Positions 1-8,856 of a stretch of DNA of 64,000 nt are shown piece by piece. This stretch comes from Haloarcula vallismortis ATCC 29715 (GTDB lineage: Archaea > Halobacteriota > Halobacteria > Halobacteriales > Haloarculaceae). The stretch lies in assembly GCF_000337775.1 (NCBI RefSeq), contig NZ_AOLQ01000055.1:30375-94374 (forward strand), written 5' to 3'. Within the stretch, counting starts at the first letter, position 1. Each line of letters opens with the position of its first letter. Below the pieces are notes generated by a model. It saw only the letters and a list, made by a program, of their open reading frames with translations. It had not been told where the DNA came from and did no database searches. The translations under genes were made by a program, and so were the position numbers.

Positions 1-437
1 CAAGTTCGAACAAGCGAGGGTCCCGCCGCTCGCAGATCAAGGCGGTCGAGCGTCACGGCGTAGCGTATCAGCTGCCCGTAACAATAAATCGAGACCACAG
101 TGTCAATCCTCGAAAGCGTTCTCAGGAATCGACGAGGCGATAGGCGTGCCCTCAGCGGTGATACTGTCGACCGCTTCGAGCGGACTCTGATGGACAGCGG
201 TATGTGAATGCTGCGTACGCATGCGGTTTTGAGATGTTCGATTACGCTTTCCTTGCTCAGCGGAGATCAATAGCTAAACCTATCGCAGGTATATCCAAAA
301 AGTGATCGCTCAGCATATAGGTAGCTCTACGACAGCTATTCACGTCCAGAAGGTAACTGAAATAATTATTAATAGAGAAATGTGGTTGGGATACCAGTAT
401 TTGTGTCAAATATGAATCTATAACGGCTTGACCTGAT
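1..437. other. left-edge stretch without a recognised gene
   Basis: No gene is recognised before the glucose dehydrogenase stop codon. On the minus strand a 39-codon frame runs from an ATG at 222 to a stop at 103 and ends in a plausible acidic tail (ENAFED). It could be the remnant of a gene end or chance. The segment from about 240 to 420 is AT-richer than its surroundings, and no transposase or tRNA is visible. Confidence 0.4.
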
Positions 438-1496
438 TTATACCCTGAAATCTACGTACGATTTGATAGTATCCGGTGTATCTTCAAATGCATCCGCAAA
501 CTCCGACACCGGGCACTGGGTCGTCATGATAGACGGAAGGAACCAGTCCGGATATTCTGCCAACGTGTCACGGGCACGTTGGTAATGCCGGATATTCGAA
601 TTTACGCTCCCGAGCAACGCTTTGTTCTGGAGAACCAACTGCCTGTGGAGGGCCCCACCATTGACGGAGAATTCCCAGTCGTCGGGGATACCGAGAAGCA
701 CTCCGACCCCGTTTGCATCGAGTGCCTCTATTGTTGAGAACGCGTGTTTTGCGTGCCCCGTCGCCTCGAAAACCAGGTCCATCGGCTCGTAAACTGTGGG
801 GATCTCATCCACAGCCGTCTGCTGAGAATTGATGTACGTGGCCCCCAGTTCCTCGATAATGTCGATGGTCGGATCTGGTCTTTCACGGCGGCCGAGACAG
901 TACGTTCGCTCACACTGATCTGCAAGCATCGCCAACGTCAGTAGGCCTAACGGTCCGTTTCCAAGGACAAGTCCGGCAGAATCCTGCCACTCGAAGGTCG
1001 ACCGTGAGCGCTGTGCCAACTCGAGTGCCTTTTCTGCATTGCTGATCGGTTCGACCAGAAAGCCGACGTCCGCCAGCGATTCTGGGAGTGAAACGAGAAA
1101 CGATGCAGGTGTGGTGAAGTACTCGGACATATAGCCGTGCGCCCCCGAAATTCCCCGTTCCACATACTCACCGGGGGGTGCCATATCTGGCTCGTTATTC
1201 TCGAAAAACCTGCTCGGTGTGTTTGCGGGCCGCCGGACTGTGGGGACAACAATATCTCCTTCATTCAGTGCGGTCCCGTTTGGAGACTCGACGACACCGA
1301 CGGCCTCGTGGCCAAGTATCTGGTAATCGCTGCCCTCAGGAAACGCATCGTGTGATCCAGATAACACCTCAAAGTCCGTTCCGTCGATACCAACCCGGAG
1401 AGTCTTCACGAGCACTTCTCCCTCGTCCGGTTCCGGACGCTCGATATCAATCAGCTCTGGGCGAGTCTCTCCCTGCTTGACGGCGATTGCATGCAT
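438..1496 (-). CDS. gdh: glucose 1-dehydrogenase (zinc-dependent, MDR family)
   Basis: The 352-residue protein closely follows the haloarchaeal glucose dehydrogenase known from Haloferax mediterranei, which oxidises D-glucose to gluconolactone with NAD(P)+ at the head of the semi-phosphorylative Entner-Doudoroff route. The catalytic zinc ligands of that enzyme are present: D38 in VGIDGTD, H63-E64 in LGHEAVG and a glutamate at 149 in FLVEPIS. The nucleotide fold shows GNGPLGLL near residue 180, followed by the GRRERPDP segment that in the relative favours NADP+. The length is normal (about 357 in relatives). It sits at the edge of an amino-sugar island, so glucose, glucosamine or another aldose could be the substrate. 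The family assignment is firm; the exact sugar is inference. Confidence 0.88.
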   Translation of the reverse strand: MHAIAVKQGETRPELIDIERPEPDEGEVLVKTLRVGIDGTDFEVLSGSHDAFPEGSDYQILGHEAVGVVESPNGTALNEGDIVVPTVRRPANTPSRFFENNEPDMAPPGEYVERGISGAHGYMSEYFTTPASFLVSLPESLADVGFLVEPISNAEKALELAQRSRSTFEWQDSAGLVLGNGPLGLLTLAMLADQCERTYCLGRRERPDPTIDIIEELGATYINSQQTAVDEIPTVYEPMDLVFEATGHAKHAFSTIEALDANGVGVLLGIPDDWEFSVNGGALHRQLVLQNKALLGSVNSNIRHYQRARDTLAEYPDWFLPSIMTTQCPVSEFADAFEDTPDTIKSYVDFRV

Positions 1497-1948
1497 TGTT
1501 CTACGTGTCCCCTAACTGGAGTCCACCACGCATCGACATTTGAATGTTTCGACCAGTAGCCAGCGGCTCTCTATGCAGTTTCGCATTGTGAAAAGCTACC
1601 GGTGGTGGAACCATGATGAGCGATAGGAGCGAGCAGAAAAGCGGGTCGAAGGAAAGTCGTCACAGCGCCCCTGTACCACGAGATGTGCAGGTCAGGAAAT
1701 AATCAGGTCCATATGCGCAGTTCTCCATAACAAGTGTACTGTTGTTATAGTTCGTGTCAAGTAATTCATTATATTTTCGCTTAAAGAAATACTCTATCTC
1801 GAATGAAAGTTTTAATTGATATTTGTATTAGCTCCGCTGAAATCAGCGTCGATCAGAGACACTCCCAACTGAGCGAGCCGTACTGAGCATTGCCGATTAC
1901 ACGTTGTCCTGAGGCCGCACCTATGTACAGGAGTAACTATCGGTCGGC
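1497..1948. other. intergenic region with a short perfect palindrome
   Basis: About 450 bases lie between the glucose dehydrogenase start and the IclR stop, both on the minus strand, with no credible gene. A 14-base dyad (CGCTGA, AA, TCAGCG) lies at 1835-1848, about 100 bases beyond the IclR stop. It could be a terminator stem or a regulator site. The part from 1740 to 1830 is AT-rich. No clear TATA box for gdh was found within 60 bases of its start. Confidence 0.35.
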
Positions 1949-2695
1949 TCAGATCTGCTCCGCATTGAGTTGCCTGACGGCACTAAGGATCATTCCTGGG
2001 ACATCCTCCTGTAGCCGCTTCCCGCTCAGTCGCTCAGCATGTCCCGCTACGTACACAGCTGCAGTTGTGGACTGGTCCTGAATCGGGACCGCGACGCAGT
2101 TTACGTCTGGATACTGCTCACGGCGCTCGAACGCAATACCTCGGTCCCGGATATTATCGAGTTCGGCAATGAGTGTCTCGCGGTCCGTAATCGTGTTTTC
2201 GGTCAGTGCAGGCAGCCCAGTATGGTCTAAAATGGTAGTAACCTCCTCCGATTCGGTTGCTGCGAGGATTGCTTTTCCCGGAGCACTGCAGTGAAAACAA
2301 GGGGAGTTTACGTGTCTCGGTGAGTCGTCGACGGCGGTATGATAGACATCGGCGATTTGCTTTTCGTGCTTGATAACCAGCCCGGCCGACTCGCCAGTTG
2401 TCGCGGAAATCTGGTCAATCTGTGGTTTTGTGTCCTGATAGACTGATGTCTGTGACTTAACGTGTTCGCCGATATCGGCGAACTGCACCGTAAGCTGATA
2501 GTCGCCTGTGCTCTTTGTAACGTAGCCCGACTGCAACAGCGTGTTCAGATGTTTGTATGTCGTACTCCGAGTGTAGCCGAGTTGCTCTGCCACCGCTGAG
2601 ACGCCACGCGGCCCGTCGGCGTCTCTGAGCACCTCAACAATGGCAAGCGTCTTCATCGGCGCCGAAAGTGTCGCTGTCTCGGTATCGTTTGGCAT
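1949..2695 (-). CDS. IclR-family transcriptional regulator
   Basis: A 248-residue protein with an N-terminal winged helix-turn-helix (about residues 15-75; GVSAVAEQLGYTRSTTYKHL) and a C-terminal IclR effector-binding domain (about 80-245). IclR proteins bind small catabolic metabolites and control neighbouring catabolic operons. It starts 54 bases downstream of the preceding dehydratase-like gene on the same strand, so the two are probably cotranscribed and its ligand is likely a sugar-acid intermediate. I chose the ATG at 2695; an in-frame GTG at 2716 would add seven residues. The family is certain, the ligand is inferred from context. Confidence 0.85.
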   Translation of the reverse strand: MPNDTETATLSAPMKTLAIVEVLRDADGPRGVSAVAEQLGYTRSTTYKHLNTLLQSGYVTKSTGDYQLTVQFADIGEHVKSQTSVYQDTKPQIDQISATTGESAGLVIKHEKQIADVYHTAVDDSPRHVNSPCFHCSAPGKAILAATESEEVTTILDHTGLPALTENTITDRETLIAELDNIRDRGIAFERREQYPDVNCVAVPIQDQSTTAAVYVAGHAERLSGKRLQEDVPGMILSAVRQLNAEQI

Positions 2696-2749
2696 ACGAT
2701 ACCCACACTCGTCCACAGTTTAAGTTTTTTTACTATTGTGAAACGACGG

Positions 2750-3898
2750 CTACCAGTCGGCGACGCTCCCATCTTCGTGCCGCCATATCGGGTTATGCCA
2801 GTCGAGATCGGCTTCTGACTTCTCCCGAACCACGTCCAGTGCGACATCGATACCCAGTCCCGGGCCGTCAAGCGTCTTCAGGTAGCCGTCGTCGAACGCG
2901 AACGGATTCGAATTCAGCAGATCATGCGCGGGGCTGGTCGTCTCAGAGTGAACGTCGAACCCCTGATCCTGTACTAACAGATTCGGGACGACTGTATCGA
3001 CCTGAATCGACGCAGCCAGTGCAATTGGACCCAGTGGGCAGTTCGGCGCAATAGCGACATCGTGTGATTCAGCCATGTTCGCCAGTTTGACCATCTCTGA
3101 GATACCGCCTGCGTGAGAGACATCGGGCTGAATCACATCAATTGCCCCGGTTTTGAGGAGGTCTTTGTAATCCCATCTCGAGTACAACCGCTCGCCTGCT
3201 GCGATGGGTGCGTGGGTCTGAGCGGCAATGTTCGGTAGGTGTTCGATGTTCTCGGGGAGTACTGGCTCTTCAATGAACATCGGCTCGACGGATTCCAGGC
3301 GGTTGGTAAGAGTCTTCGCCATCGATTTTGATACTCGACCCCTGAAATCGATCCCGAGATCTACCCGGTCGTCAACCGCCGCTCGAACGTGCTGAATTCG
3401 TTCTGTGATCTCATCAAGCGACGCCCTCGTTTCGATGAATCGCGTCTGGTTCGTTGCATCCATTTTGAGCGCGGTGTAGCCAGCCTCAGCTAACCGCGTC
3501 GCTTCTGCAGCGACATCCTCTGGCCGGTCACCGCCGATCCATTTGTACACTCGCACTTTGTCTCGACTTTTGCCACCCAGCAGTTCGTACACGGGTGCAC
3601 CGAAGTGTTTCCCCTTGATATCCCAGAGTGCTTGATTGATGCCAGCAATCGCAGACATCAGTATCGGCCCCCCGCGATAGAATCCGCCACGGTACAGCGC
3701 TTGCCAGTGGTCCTCAATTCTAAACGGGTCCTTCCCGATGAGGTACTGGTCCAGCATCTCCTCGACTGCCGCTCGAACTGTCTTAGCCCTGCCCTCGATG
3801 ACAGGCTCACCCCAGCCCAGAAGTCCGGTGCTGGTTTCTAGTTTCAGGAAGACCCAGCGGGGAGGGATTTCGAACAGTTCGTATCCGGTGATTTGCAT
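2750..3898 (-). CDS. enolase-superfamily sugar-acid dehydratase homolog (DgoD-like) lacking both catalytic histidines
   Basis: The 382-residue protein aligns along its whole length with E. coli galactonate dehydratase DgoD (382 residues) and with haloarchaeal gluconate dehydratase, which remove water from a sugar acid to give a 2-keto-3-deoxy acid. The capping domain (1-120; GWGEPVIEGRAKTV, FYRGGPILMSAIAG) and barrel are intact, and the three Mg ligands are present at D184, E210 and E236. The residues equal to the E. coli proton donor H185 and base H285 are R186 (DFRGRVS) and N286 (APNCPLG). These are clear in the DNA (AGG and AAC codons). Classic galactonate dehydration is therefore unlikely, and a different acid, a different reaction or a regulatory role must be considered. 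It is followed 54 bases later by an IclR gene. Confidence 0.85.
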   Translation of the reverse strand: MQITGYELFEIPPRWVFLKLETSTGLLGWGEPVIEGRAKTVRAAVEEMLDQYLIGKDPFRIEDHWQALYRGGFYRGGPILMSAIAGINQALWDIKGKHFGAPVYELLGGKSRDKVRVYKWIGGDRPEDVAAEATRLAEAGYTALKMDATNQTRFIETRASLDEITERIQHVRAAVDDRVDLGIDFRGRVSKSMAKTLTNRLESVEPMFIEEPVLPENIEHLPNIAAQTHAPIAAGERLYSRWDYKDLLKTGAIDVIQPDVSHAGGISEMVKLANMAESHDVAIAPNCPLGPIALAASIQVDTVVPNLLVQDQGFDVHSETTSPAHDLLNSNPFAFDDGYLKTLDGPGLGIDVALDVVREKSEADLDWHNPIWRHEDGSVADW

Positions 3899-4135
3899 AC
3901 TGCTGCGTCGTATCCGGAGGGTGATTAACCTTCATCATCTAATCAGCATAATTCTGTGCCGGCCGGGTCTGGATATCGGTTGTGTATATATATATCATAA
4001 TTTCCGACATCGGTGGTGGAGATCTACATACTTGGGATGCTAGAGAGCGGAGAATATGGAATAGGCCAAGGATGAGTGCGTAGCACTCGGTGTCAGGTGC
4101 TGTGTGTCGTGCGCTGGGATAGTCGATGCAGTCCA
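3899..4135. other. short intergenic region with alternating TA run
   Basis: The 237 bases between two minus-strand genes contain a (TA)-rich run near 3982-3998 that could be a TATA element or an easily melted site. No gene is supported here. Confidence 0.3.
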
Positions 4136-5143
4136 CTACCCCAGTGCACTCCATTCAACGTGTTTCGAGAGTTCCGGTGGATCATCTGGATTGTATCCTT
4201 TCTTGACGGCCGTCTTGTACGTGAGCGACTGCAGAATCTTTAACGGCACTATCGGGTGGTCTGGTGAATGAGTGGGGAGTTCAATTGAGATGTCTCCATC
4301 ATAATCGCTCGCCGGCCGCTTCAGGACAATTGTGGTGACTCTGGCGTCACGTAGTTTTGAGACGACCTCACTGGTCAAGGATGACTTCGACTCTTGGGTG
4401 GCGATGACGAGCGCCGGCTCACCGGCGGCATTTGCGATGGGGCCGTGGCTGATTTCGGGTGTCGGGAGTGGTGTCGTATGCAACAGTGCACCTTCACCGA
4501 ACTTCGTCGCGGCCTCGCCTGCAAGCCCATATTCGATCCCCTGTCCGAGAGTGTAGAGTGTCTCGGCCTCTGCAAGGACACCGACTGCTGCCTGGAAATC
4601 CTGATCGATAACGGTCCGGCATGTGCGTTGTAGCTCGCTCGGTGGGTGCTCACTATGTCTGCTTTCCAGCAGCGAGAACGTCAGCATCAACGCGGCGTCG
4701 ACTGTTTTGGTGGCAAGGACTGCCTTTTCGGTCCCTGCCGGCGTGACAAGGACCTCGTCCACGACTGAGCCTAGCGTCGACTCCTCGCTGTTTGTGATAC
4801 CAATAACGATCGCACCACAGTCTTTTGCTCGCCGAGCGGCTGTCACAGTTTCAGTTGTCTCGCCGGACTGGGAGTAGGCGATGACAGCCGTTCGCTCAGT
4901 AATCGGCGGACCGGCGAACAGGTACTCTGACGCGGCGTATGCAGTCGCATCGATGTCACTCTGGAACGCCGCATACTGACCGATCACACCGGTCCAGTAT
5001 GAGGACCCACAGCCGATGAAGTGGACCCGGTCAGCGTCTGCAATACGCATCCGTGGTTCAGAAATGGCATCTGGGCTCAGCTCGAAATCATGTAGCTGGT
5101 CGATACCCGAACGAATCTCATTGTACACTGCGTGTGTGGTCAT
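4136..5143 (-). CDS. SIS-domain sugar-phosphate isomerase/deaminase (GlmD/AgaS/GlmS-isomerase type)
   Basis: A 335-residue cytoplasmic protein with two tandem SIS domains. The first (about 40-170) has GCGSSYWTG and AYSQSGETTETV, the phosphosugar-binding Ser/Thr-rich loops typical of the isomerase half of GlmS. The second (about 190-330) has EISHGPIA, matching the catalytic E-x-x-HGP segment. No glutamine amidotransferase domain is present, as in the archaeal glucosamine-6-phosphate deaminase GlmD of Thermococcus, which makes fructose 6-phosphate and ammonia. I start at the ATG at 5143 because the upstream 36 codons lack family similarity. It is divergent from the ABC transporter genes. The best guess is glucosamine-6-phosphate deaminase; another aminosugar or ketose isomerase is possible. 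Confidence 0.82.
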   Translation of the reverse strand: MTTHAVYNEIRSGIDQLHDFELSPDAISEPRMRIADADRVHFIGCGSSYWTGVIGQYAAFQSDIDATAYAASEYLFAGPPITERTAVIAYSQSGETTETVTAARRAKDCGAIVIGITNSEESTLGSVVDEVLVTPAGTEKAVLATKTVDAALMLTFSLLESRHSEHPPSELQRTCRTVIDQDFQAAVGVLAEAETLYTLGQGIEYGLAGEAATKFGEGALLHTTPLPTPEISHGPIANAAGEPALVIATQESKSSLTSEVVSKLRDARVTTIVLKRPASDYDGDISIELPTHSPDHPIVPLKILQSLTYKTAVKKGYNPDDPPELSKHVEWSALG

Positions 5144-5384
5144 ATTTTGATGTTCATGGGACCGCACCGTAGTCAGTTGTTTCAACGACAACGCTGGCAG
5201 AGGCACTCCCGGTAGCCGGTACTTGTCCGACGGTAGCTTCTCTGCGAGCACTTAGATTACTGATTGATTATAGTGGGATATAAACTATACGGTAGGTGTT
5301 CCCGATGGTACGTTGCAAGCAGTATCAAGAACATTATCCTAAACAATTAATTATATATACTACATGCGGCGTTGGTGATAGCAT
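5144..5384. promoter_or_regulatory. divergent promoter region, SIS gene / ABC transporter
   Basis: The 241 bases between two head-to-head genes hold a strong TATA-like run at 5351-5360 (TTATATATAC), 25-34 bases before the binding-protein ATG at 5385. This is the expected position for a leaderless or short-leader haloarchaeal transcript. A shared operator for one of the IclR regulators is plausible here but not identified. Confidence 0.55.
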
Positions 5385-6752
5385 ATGCCAGACAGTAGTG
5401 TGCGGAGTGGCAAGCGACGTCGTTTCATCAAAAGCGCCGGAGCGGCAACGGTGACGCTGCTTGCAGGTTGTGGAGGCAGTGAAAGTTCGGAGAGTACCCC
5501 CGGAGATGGGGGAGGTGACGAGAGCGGGGCAAGTACTGGGGCGCAATCGAACAAGATAACCACCCTCACAGTCCGCCACTTCGTCAATGATCACATCGAG
5601 ACGTTCTATAAGAAACACAATCCGATACTGAAGAAAGAACACGGGATCAACGTGGATTTCGAGACGATGGGCTGGGGCGTCGCTCGCAAGAAGCAAAACA
5701 ACAGTATCTCCACCAGGACCGGTCCGGATGTCGAGGAGATCGCATCAACGTGGATGCCACAACAGGTCAATTCCGACGGCTGGATGGACCTCGAAGCGGC
5801 CGGCGTCTCGCTACCGACCGACGAGATCTACGATTCGCCGCTTCAGATAGGCAAGTTCGACGGTGTCCGTGCCGGATTCCCCTGGTTCTGGGGACCCCGT
5901 GGGCACATTTATTATAAGTCGCTCTTCAAAGAGGCTGGTATCGACGGCCCGCCATCGACCTGGGATGAACTCGTGAATGATGCGACAAAGTACAATAAGC
6001 AGGCTGAGAAGTGGGAACAGGAGGGGTACAACACGAGATATCTGTTTGGCATTCCCGGTGCGAACAACTGGGCAGTTGTCCAGTACTATATGATGCTCAT
6101 CTGGCAAAACGGTGGGAGCGTGATTGACGGGTCCAAGGCGACGTTTGACAGTGACGCGGCGGTGGAGGCGCTGAATTTCTACAAGGATCTGTCCACAGCG
6201 CACGGGGCATCTCCACAGGCGTCAGTCGAGTGGAACGGTGTTGCACGGAACAACGCGTTTAGCAGCAAGCGCATCGCCTCTACGTGGCAGGGGCTCAGGG
6301 TCGCCAACAATATCGACGCCGAACTCGGCGTCGGTAGACCACCTGCCGGTCCCCGAGGAGAGTCCTCAACCTTCTTCGGAGTGAATCTCATGGGCATCCA
6401 TCCGTGGACAAACAAGAAAAGCGAAGCCGCGACGTTCATCGAGTATCTGATGCAGCCGGAAGTCAACGCGGAACTCGCGAAAGGGTCTGGCTTCTTGCCG
6501 ACAATCAAGAGTAGCTTCGAGCAAGAGGCCTTTCAGGGTGAGCTGTATCAGTCCTTCAGTGAAGACGTGCTGAACAATACAAACGCCAAGACAGCGCCGC
6601 AGGTGGTAGGATGGGGTGATGTCTCCGGAGCGATCAAAGGGGCTGTCACGAAGGTGCTCACGAAGGCAGCAACAGACTCTTGGTCCGACGGTGATAGCCG
6701 GAAGGCACTCCAACAGGCTGCGATGCAGGCAGAGAACGCTCTCCAGAGCTGA
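5385..6752 (+). CDS. extracellular sugar-binding lipoprotein of a CUT1 ABC transporter
   Basis: A 455-residue family 1 solute-binding protein. The N-terminus carries a twin-arginine motif (KRRRFIK) and a hydrophobic stretch ending in the lipobox LLAGCG, so it is a Tat-exported lipoprotein anchored outside the membrane. A Ser/Gly/Asp-rich tether follows, then the two-lobed binding fold with the family segment WDELVNDATKYNK near residue 190. It captures the sugar or oligosaccharide and delivers it to the two permeases directly downstream. Genes for an intracellular GH3 hexosaminidase and a deacetylase follow, which points to an N-acetylglucosamine-containing oligosaccharide, but the ligand is inference. 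Confidence 0.9.
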   Translation: MPDSSVRSGKRRRFIKSAGAATVTLLAGCGGSESSESTPGDGGGDESGASTGAQSNKITTLTVRHFVNDHIETFYKKHNPILKKEHGINVDFETMGWGVARKKQNNSISTRTGPDVEEIASTWMPQQVNSDGWMDLEAAGVSLPTDEIYDSPLQIGKFDGVRAGFPWFWGPRGHIYYKSLFKEAGIDGPPSTWDELVNDATKYNKQAEKWEQEGYNTRYLFGIPGANNWAVVQYYMMLIWQNGGSVIDGSKATFDSDAAVEALNFYKDLSTAHGASPQASVEWNGVARNNAFSSKRIASTWQGLRVANNIDAELGVGRPPAGPRGESSTFFGVNLMGIHPWTNKKSEAATFIEYLMQPEVNAELAKGSGFLPTIKSSFEQEAFQGELYQSFSEDVLNNTNAKTAPQVVGWGDVSGAIKGAVTKVLTKAATDSWSDGDSRKALQQAAMQAENALQS

Positions 6753-6882
6753 ATCTCGACGGCGGGTCGGTCCGCTGTGTGACGCCGTTCAGCCAGTCAG
6801 ATACCTTTCTATTCTGTACCGATACAGCGGTACGCCGCTGCCGTGCAGAACGGTTAAATACATAGCATAATAATCGATTGGT

Positions 6883-7863
6883 ATGCTCCTGTCCGCGTAC
6901 CAGCGAGTCAGACGTCGGCTCCCAGCAGTTCATATCCCGTACGTGAGCTCATTACCAGCAAGCCAGCGGTTCGGGCTCAAGCTCATTGCTCCGGCCCTGG
7001 CAATGATGCTGCTCGTTCACGGGATTCCCGTCATTCTGGGGTTCGTTATGAGCTTCTATGAGTTCCCATCGCTCAGATATACCGACTGGTTCCGTCCCGA
7101 GACGTTCGTCGGACTTGCCCACTTCATGAAGGTCTTCCAGAAAGACACGATCTATGGTGCACAGTTCTGGAACTCGCTCAAGGTCACAGTTCTGTATACG
7201 GTTGGTTCGGTGATAGGGACGTACGTTCTTGGACTCGTCACCGCGCTCACTCTGGATAAGCAATTTCGGGGCAAGCTCGTAGCGAGGACCGTAATTCTGC
7301 TTCCGTACGTGACGCCGGTTGTCGTCACGCTTCTTACCTGGCGGATGATGTTCCGAAGCGATACCGGGGTCATCAACGCCTTACTCCGACAGGCCGGACT
7401 CATCGAGGGGTCCCTGTTCTGGCTGCTGGGCCCAAACTCGCTGTATGCGATAATTATCGCGAACGTCTGGCGGAACTTCCCGTATGCGGCAATCATGTTG
7501 TACGCTGGACTGCAGTCGATTCCTGAACAGTTGTACGAGGCTGCCGAGATAGATGGAGCCGGTCGATGGGGGAAACTTCGGTATGTCACACTGCCACAGT
7601 TGAAGCCCGTCTCTGCCGTCATTCTACTGCTGTTGATCCTCTGGACCTTCATCAACTTCCCCGTCCCGTACATTCTGCTGGGCGGGTCACCAAGTGAGTC
7701 AGGGAACGTACTGATGTTACTCATTTACTCCTTTGGGTTCAAGCAGAGTGCGTACGGAATCGGGTCCGCACTCAGCGCGATGCTGTTCCTGTTCTCGATG
7801 ACCATCGCATACGTCTATTACAAGCGCGTTGTGGCGTCAAGCTACGACGGAGGTACTATCTGA
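6883..7863 (+). CDS. ABC sugar transporter permease (MalF/UgpA type)
   Basis: A 326-residue integral membrane protein with about six transmembrane helices; the first follows a basic N-terminal arm of about 30 residues. The cytoplasmic EAA loop that contacts the ATPase is visible as YEAAEIDGAGRWGKLRYVTLP (about residues 222-242). It forms a heterodimer channel with the next gene product. A TTAAATA box at 6854-6860 lies 23-29 bases before the ATG, so it may have its own leaderless promoter in addition to read-through from the binding-protein gene 130 bases upstream. Confidence 0.9.
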   Translation: MLLSAYQRVRRRLPAVHIPYVSSLPASQRFGLKLIAPALAMMLLVHGIPVILGFVMSFYEFPSLRYTDWFRPETFVGLAHFMKVFQKDTIYGAQFWNSLKVTVLYTVGSVIGTYVLGLVTALTLDKQFRGKLVARTVILLPYVTPVVVTLLTWRMMFRSDTGVINALLRQAGLIEGSLFWLLGPNSLYAIIIANVWRNFPYAAIMLYAGLQSIPEQLYEAAEIDGAGRWGKLRYVTLPQLKPVSAVILLLLILWTFINFPVPYILLGGSPSESGNVLMLLIYSFGFKQSAYGIGSALSAMLFLFSMTIAYVYYKRVVASSYDGGTI

Positions 7864-7864
7864 G

Positions 7865-8782
7865 ATGCTTAGTTCGCTCATGGCTGCTGTTGGGTCAGAG
7901 AAGACACTCGTCCCTGACGAAATGCGACTCACTGCGGACGGTAAAGAGCTCGTGTACCAGCTGCTCTGGCGCTCCGTGCTCATCCTGATTCTGATATTCG
8001 CGATATTCCCCGTCTGGATGATGTTCACGACATCGTTCAAAACCCGCACTGAAGTGCTACAGCTCGGGCTCGACATACTTCCGACAGACCCCTATGTCCA
8101 GAACTACTTCCTGATGTTCCAGCGATTCCCGCTTGTCGATTACTACGTTAACAGCCTGATCATTTCGAGTGTGACAACGGTCCTCTCGCTGCTTATCGGT
8201 GGACTGGCTGCCTACTCGTTGTCGCGGTATGAGTTCCCCGGCAAGGAGAAGTTCGAGATGGGAGCACTCGCAACCCAGATGATTCCGGGCGTACTCATCC
8301 TCATCCCGATGTTCCTGTTGTTCATCTTCATGGACCAGTCCCTGAACATTCCGATGAAAGATACGTACCATGGCATGATATTCCTCTATACGACGTTCAC
8401 CGTCCCGTTCACCATCTGGATGCTGCGTGGGTACTTCGACGCGATTCCGACCGCACTGGAGGAAGCCGCACGAATCGACGGCTGTACACGGACACAGGCC
8501 CTGTTCCGCGTCGTAATGCCGCTTGCAGCACCGGGCCTGGCCGCTACTGGAATGTTCGTGTTCCTGCTCGCATTCAATGAGGTGCTTTTCGCGTCAGTGC
8601 TGGCGACTGACAGCGTCACGCCGTTCTCCATCGGGATTCAGAACTTCCAGCAGCAGGATCAGACGATGTGGGGCCAGATGATGGCTGCCTCGACACTCGC
8701 CGCGGTGCCATTGCTCGCGATCTTCGTTGTGTTCCAGCGGCAGATCGTTTCTGGGCTAACATCCGGGAGCGTCAAACAGTAA
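7865..8782 (+). CDS. ABC sugar transporter permease (MalG/UgpE type)
   Basis: A 305-residue membrane protein with about six helices, the second half of the channel. Its EAA loop reads LEEAARIDGCTRTQALFRVV (near residue 200), and the C-terminal helices end in SGLTSGSVKQ, as is usual for the MalG group. The ATG at 7865 directly follows the stop of the first permease (one base apart), so the two are translationally coupled. An in-frame start at 7829 would overlap the upstream gene and is less likely. The ATPase partner is encoded about 3.8 kb further on. Confidence 0.9.
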   Translation: MLSSLMAAVGSEKTLVPDEMRLTADGKELVYQLLWRSVLILILIFAIFPVWMMFTTSFKTRTEVLQLGLDILPTDPYVQNYFLMFQRFPLVDYYVNSLIISSVTTVLSLLIGGLAAYSLSRYEFPGKEKFEMGALATQMIPGVLILIPMFLLFIFMDQSLNIPMKDTYHGMIFLYTTFTVPFTIWMLRGYFDAIPTALEEAARIDGCTRTQALFRVVMPLAAPGLAATGMFVFLLAFNEVLFASVLATDSVTPFSIGIQNFQQQDQTMWGQMMAASTLAAVPLLAIFVVFQRQIVSGLTSGSVKQ

Positions 8783-8824
8783 CCTCGGACAGATTTTTGT
8801 GGTGGTTCGCGGCCGCAGACGTAG

Positions 8825-8856
8825 TTTTATATCCCCAGCACATCGGATGTTGTTAT
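8825..8856 (+). promoter_or_regulatory. TATA box of a probable leaderless transcript (GH3 gene)
   Basis: A TTTTATAT element at 8825-8832 is placed about 25-30 bases before the ATG at 8857. It decides the start: longer in-frame starts lie inside the upstream permease gene. Confidence 0.5.
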
